A stretch of DNA of 64,000 nt from Candidatus Didemnitutus sp. Lineage in GTDB: Bacteria; Verrucomicrobiota; Verrucomicrobiia; Opitutales; Opitutaceae. The notes under the pieces are model-generated. The model ran no database searches, had not been told where the DNA came from, and worked only from the letters and a program-made list of their open reading frames with translations. A program made the translations under genes and the position numbers. This document shows, piece by piece, positions 15,166 through 24,285 of the stretch. The stretch covers positions 1 through 64,000 of the forward strand of contig JAHCAY010000002.1 in the NCBI GenBank assembly GCA_019634575.1, written 5' to 3'. How positions within the stretch are numbered: position 1 is the first letter of the stretch; the number at the start of each line of letters is the position of its first letter.

Positions 15166-17466
15166 GTGGCGGCATCCCTCTTTCGAGGGGGGCAAAGAAG
15201 CCTTGGAATCGCGCGTGGCGGACGATTCGCTCGGGGCATCGACCCCGCTGTTCACCCCTTCCGTCCGCTGCGCCGCGCGGCTCTCGCGCTGCTGGGAGCC
15301 TGCCTTTTGCTCTCCGGCGGGCGGGCTGAGGTCTCCCCGCCTCCACCGCTGCGTTCCGCAGCGGAAGTGCTCGCCCTCACCCCCGAGGCCGCGGCGAGCG
15401 AGCTCCCGGTCGCCGTCCGCGGCGTCGTGACGGCCGCCGAGCCCGACTGGAACGGCAAATTCATCCTGCAGGACGCGAGCGGCGGCGTGTTCATCAGCCA
15501 TGTCGGCGTGTCGCCGACCGCGGGCGAGATCATCGAAGTGACCGGCTTCAGCCGACCCGGTTCGTTCGCTCCCGTCGTGCGCGCGGTGAAGCTCACCAAG
15601 GGCGGCCTCGCTTCCTTGCCGCCTGCGCGCCAAGTGAGCGCCGAGCGCCTGCTCGCGGGCGTGGAGGACGGGCAACGCGTCGAAATTTCCGGCCTCGTCC
15701 GCGCCGTGGGTGTCACGCCGACGCGCAAGCTCCAGATCGAACTCTCCGTCGGCGCGTATCGCGTCCGCGTGTTTCCGAAACTCCCGCCGCAAGTCGACCC
15801 GCAATCGCTCATCGCCGCCAAGGTCCGCGTGCGCGGCACGGTCACCATGGCCTTCAACGCTGCGCTGCATCAGCTGACCGCCGTGAATCTCTTCGTGCCC
15901 ACCGCGGAGGATTTTCTCGTCGAGCAAGCCGAGACGCACCCGCCGTTCAGCCAGCCGGCGGTCGCCATCCGCGACATCGCGCGCTACCGCGCCGACGCGA
16001 GCCTGGGCGAGCGCATCCATGTGCGCGGCGCCGTGACGCTGCAACGCTTCGGGCTCGATCTCTTCGTGCAGGACGGCACCGGCGGGCTGCACATCCAGAC
16101 CAGCCAGCCGCAGCAGCTCCCGCCGGGCCGCATCGTCGAGGCGGTGGGATTCGTGGAGTTCGTCGACTACCAACCCGTGTTGAAAGACGCCGTGCTGCGC
16201 CCGGTCGACGGCAACGAGCCGCCGCTCGCCGCGCGCGAGATTCCCTTCGAGGAGCTGCGCAACGGCCTGCATCCGGCCGAATTCATCCTCCTGCGCGGCC
16301 GCCTGCTCGCGCGCAGCGTGCGTCCCGTGCAGCGCGAGGCCGGACCGTTCTCCGGCGTCCGCGTCGTGTGCACGATCCAGAACGCCGACGCGACCTTCAC
16401 CGCCGAGTGCGAGACGCCGCAGGAATCCTCCGCGCTCACGCTCGTCCCGCTCGGCGCCACGGTCGAACTCGCGGGCGTCGCGAAATACGACACCGGCGAC
16501 GACGGCAAGATGCGCACGCTGAACCTGCTCCTACCCAATCCCGGCAGCGTCCGCGTGCTCACCTATCCCAGCTGGTTCACTGCGGAACGGATGATCGTGG
16601 GCTTCATCATCATTTCCGTCGTCCTCGCCGGCGTCGTCGCCTGGCTGCTCACCATCGCCAAGAAAAACGCCATGCTCAGCGCCGCGATCGCCGAGCGTGA
16701 AAAGGCCCAGCACGAACTCCAGGCCGCGCACGACCAGCTCGAGCAGCGCGTGCAGGAGCGCACCGAACAGCTCCAACACGAGATGGGCGCGCGCAAGGCC
16801 GCCGAGGTCGAGTTCCGCGCCGTGCTCACCGAGCGCACGCGCCTCGCGCAGGAGCTGCACGACGGCCTCGAACAGACGCTCACCGGCATCGCGCTGCAAC
16901 TCGACACCGCCGCGCGCCTCTTCGCCACCAAGCCCGCCGAGGCGCGCCCGCCGTTGGAGCTCGCGCGCGATTTCCTGCGCCAAAGCCAGCTCGAGCTCCG
17001 CCAGTCGCTCTGGGCCCTCCGCTCGCGCGAGCTCGACCAATTCGACCTCGCCGAAGCCATCGCGATCACCTGCCGCCAGGTCGCCGCCGGCAGCGCCGTG
17101 ACGGTCGAATGCGAGACACTCGGCGAGCGCCAGCGCCTGCCCGAGATCGTCGAGGAAAACCTCCTCCGCATCACCCAGGAAGCGCTGACCAACGTCATCA
17201 AGCATTCCGGCGCCACCCTTGCGCTCGTGCGCCTCGCCTTCACGCCCGACCAGGTGACCCTCTCGATCAAGGACAACGGCAGCGGTCTCGCCCCCGACCG
17301 CGTCGCCGCGAACGGCGACCGCCATTTCGGCCTGCTCGGCATGAGCGAGCGCGCGAAACGCTTCGGCGCCCGCCTAGACATCTCCGGACCGCTCGGCGAA
17401 GGCACCACCGTGCAGGTCACCCTCAAACTCTCCGCCGCCGCCCCGCGCGACGCCGCCGTGCTATGA
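15166..17466 (+). CDS. NarL-type sensor histidine kinase
   Basis: About 766 residues from a GTG preceded by AGGAG; the true start is uncertain because no ATG is near and the first 30 codons cross repeat-like DNA. A signal or anchor helix (RRAALALLGACLLLSGGRA) leads to about 430 residues of periplasmic beta-rich sequence with repeated OB-fold-like segments (VAVRGVVTAAE, IHVRGAVTLQ, ILLRGRLLAR). A membrane helix follows (MIVGFIIISVVLAGVVAWLL), then a coiled coil, the HisKA_3 box RTRLAQELHDGLEQTLTGIA with the phospho-His, and an HATPase domain (NVIKHSG, DNGSGL). It overlaps its response regulator by 4 bases. Confidence 0.87.
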   Translation: MAASLFRGGQRSLGIARGGRFARGIDPAVHPFRPLRRAALALLGACLLLSGGRAEVSPPPPLRSAAEVLALTPEAAASELPVAVRGVVTAAEPDWNGKFILQDASGGVFISHVGVSPTAGEIIEVTGFSRPGSFAPVVRAVKLTKGGLASLPPARQVSAERLLAGVEDGQRVEISGLVRAVGVTPTRKLQIELSVGAYRVRVFPKLPPQVDPQSLIAAKVRVRGTVTMAFNAALHQLTAVNLFVPTAEDFLVEQAETHPPFSQPAVAIRDIARYRADASLGERIHVRGAVTLQRFGLDLFVQDGTGGLHIQTSQPQQLPPGRIVEAVGFVEFVDYQPVLKDAVLRPVDGNEPPLAAREIPFEELRNGLHPAEFILLRGRLLARSVRPVQREAGPFSGVRVVCTIQNADATFTAECETPQESSALTLVPLGATVELAGVAKYDTGDDGKMRTLNLLLPNPGSVRVLTYPSWFTAERMIVGFIIISVVLAGVVAWLLTIAKKNAMLSAAIAEREKAQHELQAAHDQLEQRVQERTEQLQHEMGARKAAEVEFRAVLTERTRLAQELHDGLEQTLTGIALQLDTAARLFATKPAEARPPLELARDFLRQSQLELRQSLWALRSRELDQFDLAEAIAITCRQVAAGSAVTVECETLGERQRLPEIVEENLLRITQEALTNVIKHSGATLALVRLAFTPDQVTLSIKDNGSGLAPDRVAANGDRHFGLLGMSERAKRFGARLDISGPLGEGTTVQVTLKLSAAAPRDAAVL

Positions 17467-18098
17467 GCACCACCGCCACCACCGAAGTCCGCATCCTCGT
17501 CGCCGACGACCATTTCATTGTCCGCATGGGCCTCGTCGCGCTCATCAACACCGAGCCCGGCCTCCGCGTCGTCGCCGAGGCCGACGACGGCGACAAGGTC
17601 GTCGCGCTCTACGAACAGCTCCGTCCCGAGCTTGTGCTCATGGATGTGCGCATGCCCGGGCGCAACGGCCACGACGCGCTGCGCCAGATCCGCCGCCTCG
17701 CCCCGGACGCGCGCGTGCTCATGCTCTCCGCCTTCGACGGCGACGAGGAAATCCACACCGCGCTCGAAGCCGGCGCGCAGGGCTACGTGCTCAAGAGCGC
17801 CACCGACAAGGAGCTCATCCCCGCCATCCACGCCGTCGCCGCCGGCCGGCGCTGGATTCCACGCGACGTCGCGTCGCGCCTGAAGTCGCGCCAGCTCTAC
17901 GAACAGCTCACACCGCGCGAGATCGACGTCCTCAACGCCCTCGCGCGCGGCCTCGCGAACAAGGAAATCGCCGACCGCCTCGGCATCAGCGAATACACGA
18001 CGAAGGACCACTTGAAGAGCATCCTCGCCAAGCTCCGCGTCGCCGACCGCACTCAAGCCGTCACCGCCGCGCTCCAACGCGGCATCATCCATCTCTGA
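17463..18098 (+). CDS. NarL/FixJ-family response regulator
   Basis: 211 residues. The receiver domain has acidic DD near residue 15, phospho-Asp61 in LVLMDVRMPG and Lys in YVLKSATD. The LuxR-type HTH (about 148-205) contains LTPREIDVLNALARGLANKEIADRLGISEYTTKDHLKSI, here broken only by the usual spacing of the family. Its ATGA start overlaps the kinase stop, so the pair forms one two-component system. Targets are unknown; the glycan-use locus begins 156 bases downstream on the other strand, which makes it a possible target by proximity only. Confidence 0.92.
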   Translation: MSTTATTEVRILVADDHFIVRMGLVALINTEPGLRVVAEADDGDKVVALYEQLRPELVLMDVRMPGRNGHDALRQIRRLAPDARVLMLSAFDGDEEIHTALEAGAQGYVLKSATDKELIPAIHAVAAGRRWIPRDVASRLKSRQLYEQLTPREIDVLNALARGLANKEIADRLGISEYTTKDHLKSILAKLRVADRTQAVTAALQRGIIHL

Positions 18099-18151
18099 GC
18101 CCGACTCATGCCGTTGCGCGCGGGTCGCGACTCTAGCGATCCGCACTGAAA

Positions 18152-18208
18152 GGTGGTCGTCGCCGTCCCCGGCGACGACTGGCGTCGGCCTGGACGCCGA
18201 CGCCCACT
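18152..18208. repeat. Double-hairpin intergenic repeat
   Basis: GTCGTCGCCG/CGGCGACGAC (18156-18165, 18170-18179) and GGCGTCGGC/GCCGACGCC (18181-18189, 18196-18204) stand side by side and are flanked by GGTGG and CCCACTT. The element lies between the convergent ends of the response-regulator and GH30 genes. Confidence 0.65.
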
Positions 18209-18253
18209 TATTACCTGATCTCAGCTGAACGGTCCGGTTCGGCGCGCCACAGG

Positions 18254-19684
18254 CTACGTGCCCGCCGGCACGACGAGCGTCATGATCGAGTGCGCGGGAC
18301 TGTTCGTCGCCGCGACCTCGCCTCGGCCGAGACTCAGCATGAACGGCTGCGCCTTGTCGCCGGTGTTGAGCACCACGATGGCCGTGGTGCCGTCCGGATT
18401 GACGAACGCCGTGCTCTCGAGCGCATCGGTGGTCGTCGAGGCGATCACGCGCCGCGCACCGGGCCGGATGAATTTCGAGAAGTGGCCGATGTAGTAGAAC
18501 GAATTCATCCAGAGCAGCTCGCCGGTGCGCGTGTCGCCGTGCACGGGCGCATAGCAGAAATTCTGCACGTGGTTGGGCCCGCCGGTCTCGTCGAGCAGGA
18601 TGTTCCAATCCGTCCAGCCCTCGGCGCCGTTGTTCAAGTCGCGCAGGATCGACGTGCCGTAGCGCTCGCCCCAGTGCCACTCGTTCATCTTCGCGCGATC
18701 CCACGGATAAAGGCAGGCCTCGGTCAGCATCAGGTGCGTGTTCGGGAAGGCCTCCTGCACGCGCTTCACGTTCTCGAAGGAGTCGTTGACATACCAATGG
18801 AAGCCGACGCCCCAGACGAATTTCGCCGCCGCCGGGTCCTCGAGCATCACGCGCGCGCGGTCATACATCAGCGTGCGGTTGTGGTCCCAGACCATCAGCT
18901 TGCGGTCGCCCAGGCCGTGCCGCGCAAGCGTCGGCCCGAGATGGTCGCGCACGAAATCGCGTTCCGCCTCCGCGGTGAAGATGCACGATTCCCACTTCTG
19001 CACCGCCATCGGCTCGTTCTGCACCGTGAGGCCCCACACCGGCACGCCGGCCGCCTCGTAGGCCTGGACGAACTTCGCCAGATACTCCGCCCACACCGCC
19101 GCGAATTCCGGTTTCAACGTGCCGCCGTGCAGCATCTCGCCGTTGCTCTTCATCCAACCCGGCGGGCTCCACGGGCTCGCGTAGAGCGTGAGCTTGCCGC
19201 CGGCCGCCGCGATCGCGTCGCGGATGAACGGCAGGCGGTAGCGCTCGTCGTGGGCGAGCGAAAACGTCTTCAGCTCGCGGTCGGCGTCGGCCACGTAGGT
19301 GTAACTGCCGCTCGAGAAATCGCAGGAATGGATGTTCGTCCGCGCGAGCGTGTAGCCGATGCCGTCGCGCGGATCGAAATACGCCCGTAGCAACTCGCGG
19401 CGCTTCGCCTCGGGCAATTTGGCGTAGGTTTCGGCCGCGGCGTCGGTCAGCGCGCCGCCGATGCCGACCATCGTCTGGAACTGCTTTGCCCGATCGACGA
19501 ACACGTAGGCCGTCTTCTCGGTCATCTCCGCCGCCGCGTGCAGCGCCAGCGGCTCCTGCCGCGCGAGCCGCGACCCGCCTTCCTGCGCCGTGAGATAGAC
19601 CTCCACGTTCGAACCGCTCGCGAACGCGAACGGCGCGTGGCCCAAGGTGAGTGCGGCCGCGAGGCCGAGGAATGAGGAACGCAT
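18254..19684 (-). CDS. Glycoside hydrolase family 30 (glucosylceramidase-like)
   Basis: 476 residues from MRSSFLGLAAAL, with a Sec signal ending near FAFASG. The (beta/alpha)8 core shows FQTMVGIGGALTDAAAE, YTLARTNIHSCDFS, LYASPWSPPGWMK, the acid/base Glu in LTVQNEPM and the nucleophile Glu in LMLTEACLY, followed by the beta-domain with FVNPDGTTAIVVLN. GH30 enzymes cleave beta-glucosyl or related beta-linked glycans. Secretion fits a role in trimming glycan outside the cytoplasm. It is the last gene of the minus-strand set GH2-GH1-DUF1501-GH30, four bases after the DUF1501 stop. Confidence 0.9.
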   Translation of the reverse strand: MRSSFLGLAAALTLGHAPFAFASGSNVEVYLTAQEGGSRLARQEPLALHAAAEMTEKTAYVFVDRAKQFQTMVGIGGALTDAAAETYAKLPEAKRRELLRAYFDPRDGIGYTLARTNIHSCDFSSGSYTYVADADRELKTFSLAHDERYRLPFIRDAIAAAGGKLTLYASPWSPPGWMKSNGEMLHGGTLKPEFAAVWAEYLAKFVQAYEAAGVPVWGLTVQNEPMAVQKWESCIFTAEAERDFVRDHLGPTLARHGLGDRKLMVWDHNRTLMYDRARVMLEDPAAAKFVWGVGFHWYVNDSFENVKRVQEAFPNTHLMLTEACLYPWDRAKMNEWHWGERYGTSILRDLNNGAEGWTDWNILLDETGGPNHVQNFCYAPVHGDTRTGELLWMNSFYYIGHFSKFIRPGARRVIASTTTDALESTAFVNPDGTTAIVVLNTGDKAQPFMLSLGRGEVAATNSPAHSIMTLVVPAGT

Positions 19685-19688
19685 AAGA

Positions 19689-20600
19689 TCAGGTGAGCCG
19701 CGGCAGCGGCGCGAATCCGGTCCGCGACGGCCAGCCGAGCCAATTTTCGCCGGTCGCAATCACGCGACGATGGTCGACGGCGGGCATCGCCGCCAAGGAA
19801 TCGATCGGGTCGCGCCAGCCTCCGCGCACCGTCTTGCCGATGAAATAACACTGCCCGAGCGGCGCGTGGTCCGTGCCACCGAACTCGTTTTCCGCGAGCG
19901 TCCGACCGAACTCCGAAAACGCCACCGTCAACACCCGGTCCGCCACCCCGCGCCGCGCGAGCGTGCGCTGGAGTTGCGCCACGCCACACGCGAACTCGGC
20001 GACGGCCGCATCGTGCGCCGCGCGTTGGTCGAAGTGCGTATCGAAGCCCTCGAGCCGCACGAAGAACACTTCGCTCCGGTCGCGCGCCGCGGCCTCGGCG
20101 CCTACACGGACGAGCGCCGCCGAAAAATCGCCGCGCAACTCGGTCACAGCGGCATCGCCGCGCGCGAACCACGGCGTCGTGACCACCTCGTCCGGCGCGC
20201 TACCGCCAAGCCAAATCTGCGTGGCGCGATAGTGGCTGAGACTCAAGGGAGCGAAACCGACCCGCGGCACGACGCCGAACTCGCCGCGCTCGAACAGCGG
20301 CGCGAGGTCGCTCGCGGCGCGGTTCAGCCAGAGCGTTTCGTCGAGCCGGAGCAGATCGGAGCGGCGCAGCGCCAGCGTCGGCCGCGCGCGATGGTAGTCG
20401 TCGGAATCGACCGGCACGAACGTGTTCCAGCCGTCGTGTCCGCCGGCGAGGTGAATCAGCACCAGCGTGCGCGGGCCGCGCGCCGACGCGCGGAACACGC
20501 CCGCGTTCACGAGCGGCGCGGCCGCAGCGGCAGCGCCGGCGAGGCCGAGCGCGCGCACGAAGGCGCGGCGCGAAATCGAGGCGGCGTCAGACGAGGGCAT
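19689..20600 (-). CDS. DUF1501 family protein, Tat-exported
   Basis: 303 residues. A twin-arginine signal (ISRRAFVRALGLAGAAAAAAP) leads to an alkaline-phosphatase-like fold of the DUF1501 kind: LVLIHLAGGHDGWNTFVP near the N-terminus and FSEFGRTLAENEFGGTDHAPLG near the C-terminus. Family members are usually longer, so the middle is condensed. The biochemical role of DUF1501 proteins is unknown. Its place between GH genes, with a 14-base overlap with the GH1 gene, suggests a part in the same glycan pathway. A TatA-like gene lies at 60221. Confidence 0.82.
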   Translation of the reverse strand: MPSSDAASISRRAFVRALGLAGAAAAAAPLVNAGVFRASARGPRTLVLIHLAGGHDGWNTFVPVDSDDYHRARPTLALRRSDLLRLDETLWLNRAASDLAPLFERGEFGVVPRVGFAPLSLSHYRATQIWLGGSAPDEVVTTPWFARGDAAVTELRGDFSAALVRVGAEAAARDRSEVFFVRLEGFDTHFDQRAAHDAAVAEFACGVAQLQRTLARRGVADRVLTVAFSEFGRTLAENEFGGTDHAPLGQCYFIGKTVRGGWRDPIDSLAAMPAVDHRRVIATGENWLGWPSRTGFAPLPRLT

Positions 20601-21957
20601 TGGCTTTCATCACCTCGCGATACCAGAGCGCGCTGGCTTTCGGCGTGCGCTGCTGCGTCATGAAATCGTTGTAGACGAGTCCGAACCGTCGCTCATAGCC
20701 CTCGGCCCATTCGAAGTTGTCCATCAGCGACCACGCAAAGTAGCCGAGCGCGGGCACGCCGTCGCGAAGGCCGCGGTGGAGCTCGCCGAGACAGGCGCGG
20801 ATGTATTCGAGGCGGTGCAGGTCGTTCACCTGCCCGTGCACCGGCGGCGTCTCGTCGTAGCCGGCGCCGTTTTCGGTGATGACGACCGCCTTCGCGCCGA
20901 ACACCTCGACCGCGTGCCGCGGTCCCCAGTAGAGCGCACGGGCGTTCCAGCGCAGCCACGGGCTGTCGGCGACCGGATAATGCTCGGGGACGCGCACGGA
21001 CTCGGGCTCGCCGTGCGCGCCGGCGCGCACGAAATCGCCGGAGTAGATGTTCATGCCGAGGAAATCCGTCGGCGCGGAGATGAGCGCCATGTCGCCCGGC
21101 GCGATCTGCGGCAGCCAGCCCTTCGTGTGCTTCTGGTAGATCTCGCCGTAGGCGCCGGTGAAGATCGGCTCGAGGATGCGGCAGTTCTGCCGCGCGAACG
21201 CGACGCGCGCCGCGGCGATGTTCTCGGGCGTCTCGCTGACCGGCGTGATCGCGCGCGAGTTGTCGGTCAGGCCGACGCGCGCGTCCTTGCCGCCGTGCTC
21301 GCGCACCGCGCGCACGCCGTGGCCGTGGCACAGCACGGCATGATGGAATGCCTGGTGCACCGTTGCGAAATCCTCTTTCCGTCCCGGCGCGTGGCGGCCG
21401 ATCGAATAGCCGTTGTCCACGAAGACGGCGATTTCGTTCAGCGTGATCCAGTTCTTCACGCGATCGCCGTAGGTTTTCACCAGCGTGTCGGCGTAGTCGG
21501 CGAAGGCATCGACGACCTGCCGCGTGGGCCAGCCGCCTTTGTTTTCGAGCGCCTGCGGCAAGTCCCAGTGAAACATCGTCACCCACGGCGTGATGCCGCG
21601 CGAGAGCATCGCGTCGAACAGGCGCGAGTAGAAATCGAGTCCGCGCCGGTTCAGCGTGCCGACGCCGTCCGGCATGATCCGCGGCCACGCGATCGACAGG
21701 CGGTAATGTTTCACGCCGAGGTCGACCATCAGATCGAGATCGTCGCGCCAGCGGTGGTAGTGGTCGCACGCGACCGCCGGGGTGTCGCCGTTTTTCACCG
21801 CGCCAGGACGGCGGGCGAACACATCCCAGATCGACTCGCCCTTGCCGTCCTCCTGCGCGGCGCCCTCGACTTGGGCGGACGCGGAAGCGGCGCCCCAGGC
21901 GAAATCGGCAGGGAACGGACGGGCGGCGGACGGCGCGGCGAGCGAGAGCTTGGTCAT
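20587..21957 (-). CDS. Glycoside hydrolase family 1 (beta-glucosidase-like)
   Basis: 456 residues, no signal peptide, so probably cytoplasmic. FAWGAASASAQVEG at the N-terminus, acid/base Glu in ITLNEIAVF and nucleophile Glu in VVITENGAGYD are the GH1 signatures, with MDNFEWAEGYERRFGLVYN at the aglycone-binding end. Length is normal. It would hydrolyse short beta-linked oligosaccharides after uptake. It overlaps the GH2 gene by 4 bases (ATGA) and DUF1501 by 14. Confidence 0.93.
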   Translation of the reverse strand: MTKLSLAAPSAARPFPADFAWGAASASAQVEGAAQEDGKGESIWDVFARRPGAVKNGDTPAVACDHYHRWRDDLDLMVDLGVKHYRLSIAWPRIMPDGVGTLNRRGLDFYSRLFDAMLSRGITPWVTMFHWDLPQALENKGGWPTRQVVDAFADYADTLVKTYGDRVKNWITLNEIAVFVDNGYSIGRHAPGRKEDFATVHQAFHHAVLCHGHGVRAVREHGGKDARVGLTDNSRAITPVSETPENIAAARVAFARQNCRILEPIFTGAYGEIYQKHTKGWLPQIAPGDMALISAPTDFLGMNIYSGDFVRAGAHGEPESVRVPEHYPVADSPWLRWNARALYWGPRHAVEVFGAKAVVITENGAGYDETPPVHGQVNDLHRLEYIRACLGELHRGLRDGVPALGYFAWSLMDNFEWAEGYERRFGLVYNDFMTQQRTPKASALWYREVMKANALV

Positions 21958-24044
21958 GGGGTGGGGGGTTTCGCGGGGAGACAGGTGAAGGTGATTTCGT
22001 CGGACAACGCACCGGCGCGCACGACGACCCGGTGTTCGCCGGGGGCGAGTTCGACCGGCCAGCGGAAGCGGTGCTCGGCGTTCTCGACCGCGCCGAGCGA
22101 ACGGCCGTCGAGCCAGAGTTCGACGCGCGCGGCGTTCGAGTAGGCCTTCAGCTCGGAGCGGCCCGCGGGGCGCTCCGTCCAGCGGCGGCTCGTGAGGTGC
22201 AACACCAGCTCGTCGCTCCAGTTGGCTTTATACCAGAAGAACGCGTCCTTTTTCACTCGGCGGTCGTAGGTGACGAGGCCCTTGTCGTTCATGCCCGGCG
22301 TGCTGCCTTCGTTTCGCGAATCGATCGCGAAGTCGAACATGTTCCAGATGAATTTGCACCAGAGGAACGGCCGGGCACGGAGCGCCAGCCAGTGCGTCTC
22401 GTGATAGACGTTCTGGTATTCCTCGGGATGCCACGGACCGGCGTGCGGCGGCTTGCGCGCGGGCCACTCGTGCTGCGCGGGATTGGCGCCGGCGCCGTAT
22501 TCGCTGATGCCGAAACGCAGCGCCGGGTAGCGCTGGTGCGCGTCGTCGAGCCAGCCGCCGATCTCGTCGGCGCGCCCGTGATACCAGCCGTAGTAGCGAT
22601 TGAAGGCGGTGACCTCGGTGTGGAAATTTCGCGCGTCCTCGGCCGGGTGATTCGAGGCGTAGACGGACGGGCGCGTGGGATCCTCGGCCTTGGCGGTTTG
22701 GGCGAGCGCGGCGATCACGCGGTTCGACTCGACGCCGTTGACGCGGATCGGGCCGCCGGATCTTTCGCCGTCTTCGCGGGTCTCGTTGCCCACGCCCCAG
22801 ACGACGATCGCGGGACGGTTGTAATTCTGGCGGATCAACTCGCGCAGCTGCTGGCGGGCATTCTCGAGGTAGTGCGCGCCGGCGGGCACCTCGTTGACGA
22901 CGGGAATCTCGGCCCACGCCACCAAGCCGCTCTCGTCCGCGAGGTCGAACCACAACGCCGACTGCTGGTAATGCGCCACGCGGATCGCGGTCGCGCCCAT
23001 CTCGCGGATCAGGGCGAAATCCTCGCGCTCGTCCGCCGCGCTGATCGCCCAGCCTTTGCCGGCGCGGTCCTGATGGCGGCTGACGCCGTGCAGGTCGAGC
23101 GGGCGGCCGTTGAGAAAGAAACCCTTGTCCGCATCGACGCGGAACGAACGCACGCCGAAGCGCTGCTCGAGCGCGTCGCGCGCTGCGCCGTCGGCGTGCA
23201 CGACGACGCTGGCGCGGTAGAGATGCGGATCGCGCTGGCCGTCCCAGAGGCGCGGGTGCGCGAGCGTGAAATCGAGGCTGTTGTGCGCCGTGGTCGCCGC
23301 GGGAAACTCGGCGGCCTTGCGCGCGGTGCCGACGACGTTGCCCGCCGCGTCGCGGAGCGTCACCTCGATCTCGCCACGCACGTCGTGCGCCGCGTCGTTG
23401 CGCACGAGGACGACAACGCAGACATCGGCGCTTTCCGCCGTGATGTGCTGCGCAGTGACGTAGACGCCGGACGAGGCGTGATCCAGCAGCTCGACGTGGA
23501 GCCCGTCCACGCCGACGAGGCGGACGCCGCGATAGAGACCGCCGAAGAACGTGAAGTCTGCGCTGAACGGCGCGGTGCCGTCGGGGGCGTTGCTCACCGC
23601 GACGGCGAGGACGTTTTCGCCGGCGCGGTCCAGCGCGGGCGTCGCGTCGAAGCGGAAGCGCGCGAAGCCGCCGACGTGTTCGCCGAGCAGCTGGCCGTTG
23701 AGAAACACCTTCGCAGCGCGGCTGGCGCCGTCGAATTCGAGAAACACCCGCTTCGTCGCCCACTCCGGCCCGAGCGTGAAGCGCCGCACATACCAGCCGG
23801 TGCCGCGCGCGTAGTCGCCGCCGCCATCGGCGCCGTCGCGCGCGTTCCACGTGTGTGGCAGCGCGACTTCGCTCCACTGCGCGGCGTCCGCGAGGGCGGG
23901 CGTGGCGGGCAGCTCGCCGAAGCGGAAGCGCCAGGCGTCCGTCAGCTCCTGCGTGAGGCGCGCCGGCGTCGCGGCGCACGCGAGCGAGACGATGAAACAG
24001 GCCGCGCCCGACCAGGCGACGCGACGAAGAAACCGAAAGGGCAT
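21954..24044 (-). CDS. Glycoside hydrolase family 2 (beta-galactosidase-like)
   Basis: 696 residues from MPFRFLRRVAWSG, with an N-terminal signal ending near SLACAATP. Order: sugar-binding jelly roll (about 45-190), immunoglobulin-like domain (about 200-300), catalytic barrel with acid/base Glu in VVWGVGNETRED and nucleophile in FGISEYGAG, and a C-terminal domain with KAYSNAARVELWLDG. It is shorter than LacZ and of the kind found in polysaccharide-use loci. It is the first gene of the minus-strand operon, divergent from the TonB receptor at 24286. Substrate could be beta-galactoside, glucuronide or mannoside. Confidence 0.9.
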   Translation of the reverse strand: MPFRFLRRVAWSGAACFIVSLACAATPARLTQELTDAWRFRFGELPATPALADAAQWSEVALPHTWNARDGADGGGDYARGTGWYVRRFTLGPEWATKRVFLEFDGASRAAKVFLNGQLLGEHVGGFARFRFDATPALDRAGENVLAVAVSNAPDGTAPFSADFTFFGGLYRGVRLVGVDGLHVELLDHASSGVYVTAQHITAESADVCVVVLVRNDAAHDVRGEIEVTLRDAAGNVVGTARKAAEFPAATTAHNSLDFTLAHPRLWDGQRDPHLYRASVVVHADGAARDALEQRFGVRSFRVDADKGFFLNGRPLDLHGVSRHQDRAGKGWAISAADEREDFALIREMGATAIRVAHYQQSALWFDLADESGLVAWAEIPVVNEVPAGAHYLENARQQLRELIRQNYNRPAIVVWGVGNETREDGERSGGPIRVNGVESNRVIAALAQTAKAEDPTRPSVYASNHPAEDARNFHTEVTAFNRYYGWYHGRADEIGGWLDDAHQRYPALRFGISEYGAGANPAQHEWPARKPPHAGPWHPEEYQNVYHETHWLALRARPFLWCKFIWNMFDFAIDSRNEGSTPGMNDKGLVTYDRRVKKDAFFWYKANWSDELVLHLTSRRWTERPAGRSELKAYSNAARVELWLDGRSLGAVENAEHRFRWPVELAPGEHRVVVRAGALSDEITFTCLPAKPPTP

Positions 24045-24123
24045 GGGGAAAAGCACAGCAAGCCGCGCGCAGAAATCGTTCCGCCCACGGACCGAGCACT
24101 CTACCGCAGCGGACCGTGAACGC

Positions 24124-24176
24124 CATCCCTCATTGGAGGGACGTCCATTCGCGCACTCTCCCTCCAACGAGGGATG
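24124..24176. repeat. Inverted repeat, CATCCCTCNTTGGAGGGA family
   Basis: Arms 24124-24141 and 24159-24176 are complementary in 17 of 18 positions with a 17-base loop. It lies in the promoter gap between the divergent GH2 and TonB-receptor genes. The CATCCCTC...GAGGG string at 15172-15190 may be a degenerate relative. Confidence 0.7.
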
Positions 24177-24285
24177 CGGCTCGCCGCGCCGCGCGATAAT
24201 CTCCGCACGCTCGCACGCACCCCAATGGCGCGTCCGCCACGTCGAGCACCGCCTCTACCCGCGGCCTCATCCCCCTAGCACCTCC

